A DNA stretch of 64,000 nt from an uncultured Lachnospiraceae bacterium (lineage in GTDB: Bacteria > Bacillota > Clostridia > Lachnospirales > Lachnospiraceae): assembly GCA_934343915.1 (NCBI GenBank), contig CAKRIL010000006.1, positions 1-64,000 on the forward strand. The letters are read 5' to 3'. The notes under the pieces were generated by a model. That model saw nothing but the letters and a program-made list of their open reading frames with translations. It searched no databases and was not told the origin of the DNA. A program made the translations under genes and the position numbers. Of this stretch, positions 34,934-43,507 are shown in pieces (positions within the stretch are counted from its first letter, which is position 1; each line of letters opens with the position of its first letter).

Positions 34934-36937
34934 ATGGACAGGGTGGAGCAATATTCGCGTCTGATGATAAACCAGATAATAAAATATTTCGGAAAAGAGA
35001 TTGAAAAGGTTCAGGATAACGTCATCTGCATTCAGGATGAGAGGACTATAGCACAGCTTTTCGATAAATCGGACGACGCGGATGTGCGCTATTCGTATCT
35101 GTTTCAACTGCTTGGAAATGAGTGCAGTATATTGGCACTGCATATGTGTGTAGCCGCTTATATTTTTCCGGAATTTTATGAGACTTTGAGGACAATTACC
35201 GGGCGTGGTGTGACGTATAAGCTTGCCTGCGAAATATGCGGTAATGCAGGTGGAGAGAGCTTGCCACCATCTGAGGCAGGAGAAGCCTTCAGGCGTCTTG
35301 TACATATAGTCAGAGTGGAGAAGGAGAGGACTAATTTTCTTTATAGTGAGCTGTACTGTGACAGCAGACTGGTGGAGTATTTAAGAGGAGAGGACAGCCT
35401 TTCGGTTTCTCTTAAGGGGATGATGTATGAGGGAAGCTGTAAGAGAGAACTGTATGGCGTTGAAAAGGAAACGGCACAGCTTGAAAAGCTTATTGCCAGA
35501 GCGATGGATAGAAATGATGCTCTGCGGTTTGTTCAGGTTGCCGGGGAGAAGGGCAGTGGAAGAAGGAGTATAGTTCTTGCTGCGGCACGGCGAAGTGATA
35601 TCAGGGTTATATATGTAGATTACGGACTATGCAGGCAGAGAAAGGAAAAAACTGAGGAGCTTATAGGTGAAGCAGTGAGGGAAGCACTTTTGTATGACGG
35701 ATTTGTATGCCTGCATAATATAGAATATGAGGATTTGAAAAAAGAGGATTTTAGCGGTATTTTCTGTATGCTTCACAGGCTTACGGATACCTTTGGGATT
35801 CCGGTCATTATATGCACTCTGCAGGATGTCCAGCTGTCGGCGGTGGTTGATGAACTTATACTGAAAATTAATCTGGATATGCGTGCATTTGAGAAAAGGG
35901 AGGCCCTGTGGAGAGGCTTGGCCTTAGAATATGGTGTTGGACTTGACACGGCAGCGTGTGCCTCAAAATACAGTTTGCTTCCGGGACAGGTTGTGAAAAT
36001 ATGGGAGATTGCCGGATACGATATTGAGCCGGGCATGAAATCCGCAGAGCTTGAGAAGGTATTAAGTAATGCGGCGGCAGATGTAATAGAGCTGCCGGAT
36101 AAAGGAACCTTAATAAAACATAAGACCTCGCAGAGACTTTCTGATTTAATGCTGCCGGATGATGCTGCGGGGACACTGAGAATGATATGCACATACGCAA
36201 GAGAAAGATATAAGGTGTTCAGCCGGTGGGGAATGGATAGAAAATATCCCTACGGCAAGGGAATGGCGGCACTGTTCGTGGGTGGTCCCGGAACCGGAAA
36301 GACGATGGCGGCGGGCTGTATCGCAAATGAGCTTGGTTTTTTGCTCTACAAGGTGGATCTGTCGCAGATTGTTGATAAATATATTGGCGAAACGGAAAAG
36401 AAATTAGAGCAGGTTTTTACATACGCCCAGAAGAGCAATGTTGTTCTTTTTTTCGATGAGGCAGATGCACTGTTTGGGAAGCGGAGTGAGGTTAAGGACT
36501 CAAAGGATAAGTATGCCAACACAGAGGTGTCATATATACTTCAGAGAATAGAGCAGTATGATGGAATGGTTATTCTTGCCACTAACCTTGTGAAAAATAT
36601 GGATGAGGCATTTTTAAGGCGCATGAAATATATGGTTGAGTTTCCGATGCCTGATGAGAACATAAGATATAGGATATGGAAAAACAGTTTTCCGGCTTCC
36701 GTGCCTGTAAAGGAGATTGATTTTGAATTTCTTGCAGGGAGAGTTGAGCTTGCCGGAGGGCATATAAAAAATATTATTCTGAATGCAGCATTTATCGCAG
36801 CGGGCAGGGATGAGGCGGTTGGAATGGGTGCCATACTCTATGCGGTGAAGAATGAGTATTACAAGCTGGGCAGAACGCTTGGGAGAGATTTTTTCGGCAG
36901 ATACTGGGATGAAGTAATAAATATAATGGAGAACTGA
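34934..36937 (+). CDS. AAA+ ATPase of the contractile injection system
   Basis: A 667-residue protein with a helical N-terminal region, a degenerate first ATPase module (GEKGSGRRS near residue 202, no Walker B acids) and a complete second module: Walker A GGPGTGKTMAA (about 446), Walker B VVLFFDEADALFG (about 502), sensor ILATN (about 547) and arginine finger region AFLRRMKY (about 560). This two-module layout matches the CIS-associated ATPases (Pvc15-like), proposed to act in assembly or cargo loading. It lies next to the DUF4255 gene, the usual pairing. Confidence 0.92.
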   Translation: MDRVEQYSRLMINQIIKYFGKEIEKVQDNVICIQDERTIAQLFDKSDDADVRYSYLFQLLGNECSILALHMCVAAYIFPEFYETLRTITGRGVTYKLACEICGNAGGESLPPSEAGEAFRRLVHIVRVEKERTNFLYSELYCDSRLVEYLRGEDSLSVSLKGMMYEGSCKRELYGVEKETAQLEKLIARAMDRNDALRFVQVAGEKGSGRRSIVLAAARRSDIRVIYVDYGLCRQRKEKTEELIGEAVREALLYDGFVCLHNIEYEDLKKEDFSGIFCMLHRLTDTFGIPVIICTLQDVQLSAVVDELILKINLDMRAFEKREALWRGLALEYGVGLDTAACASKYSLLPGQVVKIWEIAGYDIEPGMKSAELEKVLSNAAADVIELPDKGTLIKHKTSQRLSDLMLPDDAAGTLRMICTYARERYKVFSRWGMDRKYPYGKGMAALFVGGPGTGKTMAAGCIANELGFLLYKVDLSQIVDKYIGETEKKLEQVFTYAQKSNVVLFFDEADALFGKRSEVKDSKDKYANTEVSYILQRIEQYDGMVILATNLVKNMDEAFLRRMKYMVEFPMPDENIRYRIWKNSFPASVPVKEIDFEFLAGRVELAGGHIKNIILNAAFIAAGRDEAVGMGAILYAVKNEYYKLGRTLGRDFFGRYWDEVINIMEN

Positions 36938-36941
36938 TTGT

Positions 36942-37532
36942 ATGCAGGGATATCAGGCTATAGCCAGAGTGAGTGAGAGATTGATAGCGATGCTTCAGGA
37001 GGAGCTGGTTCCGGATTTTATACCGCAGAAGGATAAGATAGGTCTGTGCAATCCGGCGGACAGAGGTGATACTGCGGTTGGAATTTATCTGTATGACATC
37101 ATGGAGAATGAAGATATCGCGCGCGGGAGACAGATGTATAATTCGAACGACAGGAGGATGATTTATCCACCTATATACCTTAACCTATATTATATGATAA
37201 CTCCTTATTTCATGGGAAATGTAAGATACAGAACTATGGGCGAACATGAGACGCTGGGGCGTATTATACAGTACCTTCACGATTATCCAATCATAAGTAT
37301 TGACGGTATCGACAAGGAAGATAAGGACGGAATAGACCTGAAGGTTGAGCTTTTAAGGCTTGATATGGAACAGAAGTCGCGAATATGGAACTATCCCAAT
37401 GAACCCTACAGAACTTCTCTTTTTTACAGGATAAGCCCTGTCATTATATCTTCTGACAGATACAAGAGCGTTGAGAGAGTTAAGGTTGCCCGGATTAATG
37501 TTGATGATAAATACGAGGGAGGCGGCAGATAA
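36942..37532 (+). CDS. DUF4255 tail-terminator-like protein (Pvc16-like)
   Basis: A 196-residue protein with the family pattern: an N-terminal helix with ISxRLIxxL-like content, then GIYLYDIMEN near residue 46 and PPIYLNLYYMITPYF near 77, followed by HETLGRIIQYLHDYPII. DUF4255 proteins cap the tube and sheath end in CIS particles. Four bases separate it from the ATPase gene, and its stop overlaps the next start (TAATG). Confidence 0.9.
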   Translation: MQGYQAIARVSERLIAMLQEELVPDFIPQKDKIGLCNPADRGDTAVGIYLYDIMENEDIARGRQMYNSNDRRMIYPPIYLNLYYMITPYFMGNVRYRTMGEHETLGRIIQYLHDYPIISIDGIDKEDKDGIDLKVELLRLDMEQKSRIWNYPNEPYRTSLFYRISPVIISSDRYKSVERVKVARINVDDKYEGGGR

Positions 37533-39265
37533 TGAAGAACAGAAAATTGGTGCCATTTGAGAGAAATAGATATTATACAGGCAAAATGCTCACGAGTGCG
37601 GATTTTAAGCTGGAACAGGATTATATGAACAATAAAAGACGTTTCGTCAATTCGGTCATGTTCGGCTGTGGAATTGCGCGTGGACTTAAGGTTACAGGCT
37701 TAGATTCCACAACCATAAAGGTCGGAAAGGGAGTAGCTGTGGACGGAACCGGGCGTGAGATAGCTGTCATGGATGACAGTATAAGAAAGCTCTCCTCAAT
37801 AAATGGTTTTGAGGACACGGTGTCCGACAATGTTTTTCTGTACCTTGAATATTCGGAGAAGGAGATACAGCCTGTCTATGCCGCCAGCGCAGGAAAGAAT
37901 GAGAATGAATTTAACCGTATCATTGAAGGATATGAGCTGTCTCTCAGTGATGATAAGCCGGAACAGCTGACAGAAAGGCAGTCTCTGCTCACAGAGACCG
38001 TGCTTGCGGAGACGGATTTTTTCAAGCTGAGCTTTGTTATGCCGGACAGTGTCTGTGCGGGCATGAAGATTAGGGCAGATTTCCTTATCAGTTGCAGTGA
38101 CACGGCTGCCTGTAATGGAATTGAGGTGGAGTACAATGCCAATGTACAGTTTCCGTCATTTTTGAGTGATAATAACAGGCATGATGAACAGATTGAGATA
38201 AAACAGACGCTTCACAAGGGAGAGAGCTACAGAAAGACAATTTGGCTGTATGTTCCGGATGTAAAGGAGGGAGCTTCGGAGATTATTATAAAATCCTCTC
38301 TGGCACAATGTCTGGAGGATAAGAAGAATATTAAAAGCGAAGATGTCATTCATAAGCTGAGGATATACAGAACCAGCCCGAGAAGACTTGTCAATGGAAT
38401 TATTGCGCGAAACAGCGGGGAAATGCATGCACAGGACAGGGTGTGCATTGCCGCAATAAGGATAAAGCGTAAGGAAAAAAACTGTGAAATAATAGCCATA
38501 AATAACACAGGATGCTGTATTGAGCTTCCATCGGACAACTACAAAAGAGAACTCCTGCTGGACTATTACAGGGAATATGATAAGAACGAAAAGCCTGTGG
38601 AGAGGAGTGCATATACCGGAGCTGATGTAGCGGAGGTCGAGAGGGCGCGCAGCTTTGATATGACCACAGGTATTGCGGAAATTGTAGTAGGAGGGCGGCT
38701 GAAGAAAGGTGAAGTAAGATTCTCCGATGAGATAGCACATGGAATGGGACTTGGAAATGTCTACATATCACTCGGGAAAATAGTGTCAGGTTCCAGCCGG
38801 AAGTATGAAACTATTGTAATAGGAGAACAAGGAATATTCGATGATGACCGTGACAACGTGGAGTGCGCCGTGAAGCTCATAAACGGAAAGGGAAGCTTTG
38901 TAATTGGAATAAGGGCAAAGAGGGATATAGAATGTTTTATCTATAAAATCAGATGGTATGCAACAGATTTTACCTGTGAGGTGAGAAACTCACAGATACC
39001 ATTAACGGCGGACAAGAGAATTGTTGTGGAAACTCCATCGCTTGTTGTGGCTCCGGGTGAGCAGTGCTTTTTCAATGTACATTATAACAATATGGAGCCG
39101 TGCAAGCTGGGCTATGAGCTGACACAGAGAGGCACAGGCTACATTTCTGAGGAGGGTGTATACACTGCTCCGGACAGAGAAGGCGTTTACGAGATAAGAA
39201 TTTACAGCGTGAATGACCCGGCTATCAGTACCTATGCCTATGCAATAGTGAAAAGGAAAGAGTGA
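37532..39265 (+). CDS. CIS-associated protein with YxTGKxLTxxDFxxEQ N-terminal domain and Ig-like end
   Basis: A 577-residue protein. The first 100 residues (RNRYYTGKMLTSADFKLEQDY, then GCGIARGLKV and AVDGTGREI) match a domain I remember as recurrent beside CIS genes in actinobacteria and cyanobacteria. The middle part is beta-rich. The last 85 residues look like an Ig-like domain (GYISEEGVYTAPDREGVYEI). No signal peptide is seen. It could be an exterior or fibre-linking part; the role is not established. Its start overlaps the DUF4255 stop and its end overlaps the next gene's possible GTG start. Confidence 0.75.
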   Translation: MKNRKLVPFERNRYYTGKMLTSADFKLEQDYMNNKRRFVNSVMFGCGIARGLKVTGLDSTTIKVGKGVAVDGTGREIAVMDDSIRKLSSINGFEDTVSDNVFLYLEYSEKEIQPVYAASAGKNENEFNRIIEGYELSLSDDKPEQLTERQSLLTETVLAETDFFKLSFVMPDSVCAGMKIRADFLISCSDTAACNGIEVEYNANVQFPSFLSDNNRHDEQIEIKQTLHKGESYRKTIWLYVPDVKEGASEIIIKSSLAQCLEDKKNIKSEDVIHKLRIYRTSPRRLVNGIIARNSGEMHAQDRVCIAAIRIKRKEKNCEIIAINNTGCCIELPSDNYKRELLLDYYREYDKNEKPVERSAYTGADVAEVERARSFDMTTGIAEIVVGGRLKKGEVRFSDEIAHGMGLGNVYISLGKIVSGSSRKYETIVIGEQGIFDDDRDNVECAVKLINGKGSFVIGIRAKRDIECFIYKIRWYATDFTCEVRNSQIPLTADKRIVVETPSLVVAPGEQCFFNVHYNNMEPCKLGYELTQRGTGYISEEGVYTAPDREGVYEIRIYSVNDPAISTYAYAIVKRKE

Positions 39266-39267
39266 AT

Positions 39268-40095
39268 ATGATAATAGATGCGCCTGAGAGACAATATGAG
39301 GTTCTGGGAACATTGTATGAGGGAAAAGCAAATACAGCTTATCTGTGCAGAATATATAATTCCGGTTCGGAAAAAAGATATACGGTAAATATTGTTTCCG
39401 AACAGCGCCTTTACAGGAGGCTTGTGAGAATGTTTTCGGCTTCTGAGGGTGCATGCACGGAGTTTTTTACTATGGATGATAAGCTATGCCTTGTCTTTGA
39501 ATATAATTTACAGAGACGGTTTGACAGCTTCTTTAAGGCAGACAGGCTGTCGCTAAAAGGCGGGGAGGATTTGTTCCTCAATATTGTCAGTGCGTGCATA
39601 GAAAGCTCACTGCCATATCCGTATCTGTATATGGTTATAACGCAGAAGAGGATAAATTTATATGATGATGGCAGTGTGAGCATTGATTACGCAGTTGATT
39701 TAGAGAGAATATCTGATGAGTTTACACAGGTACAATGCACAGAGGCATTGCTTATTGAACTGATGAAATTCTATAATGAGACAGACAAAAGCAGTGTGAG
39801 CAGACAGATTATTACCAAGAAATACCGACGCAGTGCATACAGTTCGCTTGATGAGCTTGGAAACGACCTTGCGCTTAACAGAATGTCCGCCAAAAAGACG
39901 GCACTGCCAAAAAGAATATGGATGGCTGTAAAGGCTTACAGCTATGTGATATTTGAGGTGGTCAAGGTGTGCATGGTCATTCTTGCCGTTGTGGCACTGA
40001 TAACGCTTATAATGCAGCTGACGATGGGGGATATACCATATCTGAGACTGTTTTACAACTCTTTTGAAACCATAGGGGACAGGAGCATGAAATAA
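39268..40095 (+). CDS. Degenerate protein-kinase-like protein with a membrane anchor
   Basis: A 275-residue protein. The N-terminal part follows a kinase N-lobe (YEVLGTLYEGKANTAYLC resembles the glycine-rich loop), and a later stretch, KRINLYDDGSVSIDYAVDLERI, aligns with the catalytic and DFG loops. The beta-3 lysine, the HRD aspartate and the DFG motif are all lost, so it is most likely a pseudokinase. A membrane helix lies at about residues 224-247. The ATG at 39268 with AAGGAAAG upstream is preferred over GTG at 39262. The stop overlaps the next start. Confidence 0.65.
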   Translation: MIIDAPERQYEVLGTLYEGKANTAYLCRIYNSGSEKRYTVNIVSEQRLYRRLVRMFSASEGACTEFFTMDDKLCLVFEYNLQRRFDSFFKADRLSLKGGEDLFLNIVSACIESSLPYPYLYMVITQKRINLYDDGSVSIDYAVDLERISDEFTQVQCTEALLIELMKFYNETDKSSVSRQIITKKYRRSAYSSLDELGNDLALNRMSAKKTALPKRIWMAVKAYSYVIFEVVKVCMVILAVVALITLIMQLTMGDIPYLRLFYNSFETIGDRSMK

Positions 40096-41366
40096 TGAGA
40101 AAAACCCGGAACAAGCCGATAATGACAAAAAACGTTAAGCCGGTCAGTATAAAGCAGAGGGTCACTTCGAGGATTAAGGGTACTGCCAAGAAACTTTCGG
40201 ATTTCAGACCTAAGGATGAGAATGACTATTACAGCTTCGGAAGGATTCTGGTAAGCCGTAAATTCGCTGTGTTTGCAATTATTGTGGTCGGATTTCTGAT
40301 TTTTCTGTATTACGCAAAGGTGAGCAACATAAGGCTGTTTAACCAGGATGGTGACGGAATAAGAGTATATGACTACGATGCAGTTGCATTAAGGTTCATA
40401 TCGGGAAATGTCAAAATCCGTTCCTCGGCGGGGGATATTGCATACATCGGGAAGGTCTCCGATGGCATGGCGAATGGCCGCGGAAGGCTGTACTACCCTG
40501 ATGGGACGATAATGTATGATGGGGAATTTAAGGATAATCTATATGACGGAACAGGTAATTTATATTATTCCGATGGCACCATACAGTACAAGGGAAGTTT
40601 TAAAGCCGGTAAGTACGAAGGCATGGGCGACCAATATTACCCAACCGGAATGATAGAGTATGACGGAGAATTTTTTGATGGGCTTGCGAACGGAAATGGT
40701 ACAAGCTACAGGGAGAATGGCAGCAGATTCTACAGCGGTGAATTCAGGAACGGTTATCCGGATGGGGAGAACAGCTGCTATGACGGAAGTGATAATCTGA
40801 TATATACAGGAATTTACAGCAAGGGCAGACCTAATTTCTCCGAAATACTTGGGGATGACGCCAAGGAGATTGCCACGAAGTATATGGGAAACAAGAAGAT
40901 ATATTACAATGACGACTTTTTCATAGTCAATATGGAAGGGATAAATGCCTATTACGCGGGTAAGGCGGTCGGAAACACGATATCGGATTCCGTTGTGGCG
41001 GACAGCATATATGTGATGGAGATGGACTGCCTGATAGGTGGGGAGGTCTGTTATTCGATAGACGATGTCAAAAGGAAGCTTGGCAATCCAAATTATGAGG
41101 GAAATACCGACCTGAATGTTGCGGAGGCGATATGTGTGTCGGAGAATGCTGTTGTATCGGATATGCTTGACAGCAGCCCGAACGTGGCATGTGAAACCCA
41201 GATAGATGACGTGTATCATGTGCTGGCAATGCATGGTGATAAGGAAACGCTGGGTGTGTATATATACATGTTTGAGGATGTGGCAAACGGAATACAGTAT
41301 ACATTTTATTGTAAGGACAGGGATTATAATTATTTTGCAATGTACCTGATTCAGAATTGCAGGTGA
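40095..41366 (+). CDS. Membrane-anchored MORN-repeat protein
   Basis: A 423-residue protein. A basic cytoplasmic N-terminus of about 55 residues precedes one membrane helix (about 56-74: FAVFAIIVVGFLIFLYYA). About five MORN repeats follow at residues 130-245 (YYPDGTIMYDGEFKDNLYDG, YYSDGTIQYKGSFKAGKYEG, YYPTGMIEYDGEFFDGLANG). The C-terminal 170 residues form an unassigned domain. MORN repeats often bind lipid or scaffold proteins. In this orientation the repeats would lie outside the cytoplasmic membrane. It is coupled to the pseudokinase gene by TAATG overlap. Confidence 0.85.
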   Translation: MRKTRNKPIMTKNVKPVSIKQRVTSRIKGTAKKLSDFRPKDENDYYSFGRILVSRKFAVFAIIVVGFLIFLYYAKVSNIRLFNQDGDGIRVYDYDAVALRFISGNVKIRSSAGDIAYIGKVSDGMANGRGRLYYPDGTIMYDGEFKDNLYDGTGNLYYSDGTIQYKGSFKAGKYEGMGDQYYPTGMIEYDGEFFDGLANGNGTSYRENGSRFYSGEFRNGYPDGENSCYDGSDNLIYTGIYSKGRPNFSEILGDDAKEIATKYMGNKKIYYNDDFFIVNMEGINAYYAGKAVGNTISDSVVADSIYVMEMDCLIGGEVCYSIDDVKRKLGNPNYEGNTDLNVAEAICVSENAVVSDMLDSSPNVACETQIDDVYHVLAMHGDKETLGVYIYMFEDVANGIQYTFYCKDRDYNYFAMYLIQNCR

Positions 41367-41385
41367 CAAAAGGAGGATGGTGCGG

Positions 41386-43461
41386 ATGTCTTTAAAAAGC
41401 ACGGCTGAAAGTATAAAAAGAATATTTTCTTTAGCTATGTGCTTTGCTCTTTGCACTGTCCGGCTAACATGCATATCACCGGAGGAGGTGCAGGCAGCGC
41501 AGTCTACATTGACTGTAGAGCAGGTAGTGAGCCTTGCATGGTTTAACAGCAGGGATTACAGAAAGAACCAGAGCAAGATTGCCCTCTCAAAGGTCAAATA
41601 TACGCAGGCAGTTAAGTCTATCCAGCTAAAGAGAAAAAATATGTCCACATTCAGATGGTCACCTGTGCTCAATTTTAAGTTTCCCGAAAAAGCGGCTTTG
41701 GCGGATGAATTTGAATGGGTGTACAAGCCGGTTCAGATTCAGGGGGAGATATCAAACCTTGAACACAAGCTTACGGACATCAAATATGCGGTGAAGGAGA
41801 CTGTTTCCAATCTCTACGTGGACTGTTATACAACACAGGAGAAGATAGCCTTTTATAAGCAGCTTCTTGAGGAGCAGAAGGGGGTATTGCAGGCGAACAC
41901 CGCAAAGCTGTATGTGGGTGAGGCTAAGCAGAGCGATATCGATTCAATGCAGAAGGCTTTAGATTCCACGCAGCAGAAGCTGTTAGCAGCCCAGAGAAGC
42001 TTTGAGAGCTGTAAGGAGAAGCTGTCCTATGAGCTGGATATGGATGTGCGTACAGGATATAGCTTTTCCAATCCGTATCAGGAGGCAGAGATATCGAGGC
42101 AGCAGCTTAGCGATATCACACAGTACACGCTTGATAACAGCCAGACATTCTATGAAGCCAAGATGAATACAAGACTTGCCCTTATGGCTTTGGATACCAA
42201 CTATAATCTTATGAGCAGCCAGTATGGAGGGAAAATGAACATTATCTCAAGCTATGTGACCCAGGCGAAGAATGGAGGCAGGCTTGACACAGCCTCATTT
42301 AAACTGGCGTATGATTCCTTTCTGAATGCGATAGATTCACCATGGCAGGGCAGCAGAAGGATTCTGTTCATAAGGATTCCTAAGGAATGGTTCAAGGGCT
42401 CTATAGACGGAATAAGGTATGTTGAGGATGATCCGTACATTCTATATACCAATGCATTAGAGTATTCAGATGCACTGACAGAGCAGAACAGCACACAAAA
42501 GGAGATAATTCAGGAGGTCAAGGATCAGTTCAACAATCTGGTCACGGTGAGAAACTCATATATCAGCATAGCAGATTCGGTCAGGAAGCAGGAGGAGATT
42601 GTAAATAGCTGCTTTATACAGAACAATCTTGGGCAGATGGAATATTCGGAGTACAGCGAAGCCCAGGAGCTATATAACGAACTGCAGCTTGAAGAGCTTG
42701 ATGCACTTGCACTCTACACAAAGACGCTCAACTCATTTGACAGGCTCACATGCGGTGCGATAAGCAGGCTGCTTGAAGGAAAATCAATATCAGTCAATGC
42801 GGTTGCCGCCGGTGACAGTTACTATATCAGACAGACTGCGGATGGGGCAATGTATAGTATTGCCTCCAAGGTCGAGGATAATCTGTTTGAGCTGACCATC
42901 AGCATACCCGAAGATTTTGATGTTGAGGTCACAGGCTATGAGCTATGGATAAATGATATACAGATTGGGAATAGGACGGATGCTGATAAGACACTCAGGC
43001 ACTTGATGTTAGATATGGATAATGCGGATAAGGTGGTAATAAGGCTGTACAACGGTGACGAATTTGTGTGCGACTGCGAGATTGACCCGATGGAGTACAG
43101 CGGTGAACTGCCGGTAAGCTCAGGGTATGTGGATGAGAGTAAAAAGGACGATGGGGCAGCTGAAATGACGGAAAGGAGCGTAGGGAATTTCAGCTACAAT
43201 GTGGATAGGCAGACAAAGTTAGCCGAGATAAGGATTACGCCTAATATGAATGAGAAGATAAGCTATTTCCAGATTACCGATAAGAGAGGAAAGGCTTTAG
43301 GGGAAGGCGAAATGCTTCCTGTAAGCAAGGGTTTTACTTACTTTTCATTCATTCTTGATGATATGGATAACCTTGAAGTGCTGCTTTTTGATACAGACAA
43401 GCAGAAGCTGTACACCGGACATTTCAATACAAAGGAAATGAAAGTAACTGTGGAGGAATAG
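41386..43461 (+). CDS. Secreted TolC-like coiled-coil protein
   Basis: A 691-residue protein with a signal peptide (basic start, hydrophobic 12-28, likely cleavage after about residue 38). Residues about 40-470 carry long paired helices arranged as in outer-membrane efflux (TolC) proteins, such as LTVEQVVSLAWFNSRDYRKNQ at the start and LYVGEAKQSDIDSMQKALDS in the coil. The last 200 residues are beta-rich. A TolC-like fold in a presumed single-membrane Gram-positive is unexpected; clostridia do have some TolC-like exported proteins of unknown role. The start is the ATG at 41386 with AGGAGG nine bases upstream. Confidence 0.75.
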   Translation: MSLKSTAESIKRIFSLAMCFALCTVRLTCISPEEVQAAQSTLTVEQVVSLAWFNSRDYRKNQSKIALSKVKYTQAVKSIQLKRKNMSTFRWSPVLNFKFPEKAALADEFEWVYKPVQIQGEISNLEHKLTDIKYAVKETVSNLYVDCYTTQEKIAFYKQLLEEQKGVLQANTAKLYVGEAKQSDIDSMQKALDSTQQKLLAAQRSFESCKEKLSYELDMDVRTGYSFSNPYQEAEISRQQLSDITQYTLDNSQTFYEAKMNTRLALMALDTNYNLMSSQYGGKMNIISSYVTQAKNGGRLDTASFKLAYDSFLNAIDSPWQGSRRILFIRIPKEWFKGSIDGIRYVEDDPYILYTNALEYSDALTEQNSTQKEIIQEVKDQFNNLVTVRNSYISIADSVRKQEEIVNSCFIQNNLGQMEYSEYSEAQELYNELQLEELDALALYTKTLNSFDRLTCGAISRLLEGKSISVNAVAAGDSYYIRQTADGAMYSIASKVEDNLFELTISIPEDFDVEVTGYELWINDIQIGNRTDADKTLRHLMLDMDNADKVVIRLYNGDEFVCDCEIDPMEYSGELPVSSGYVDESKKDDGAAEMTERSVGNFSYNVDRQTKLAEIRITPNMNEKISYFQITDKRGKALGEGEMLPVSKGFTYFSFILDDMDNLEVLLFDTDKQKLYTGHFNTKEMKVTVEE

Positions 43462-43507
43462 CCGGCTGCATGAGCTGCACTGATTTGTGGGTGAAGGAGA
43501 AAAGCTT

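Noticed and set aside
40560..41474. 304-codon minus-strand open frame opposite the MORN gene.
   Set aside because: Antisense to a gene with clear MORN repeats and membrane helix; no recognisable domain or ribosome site.
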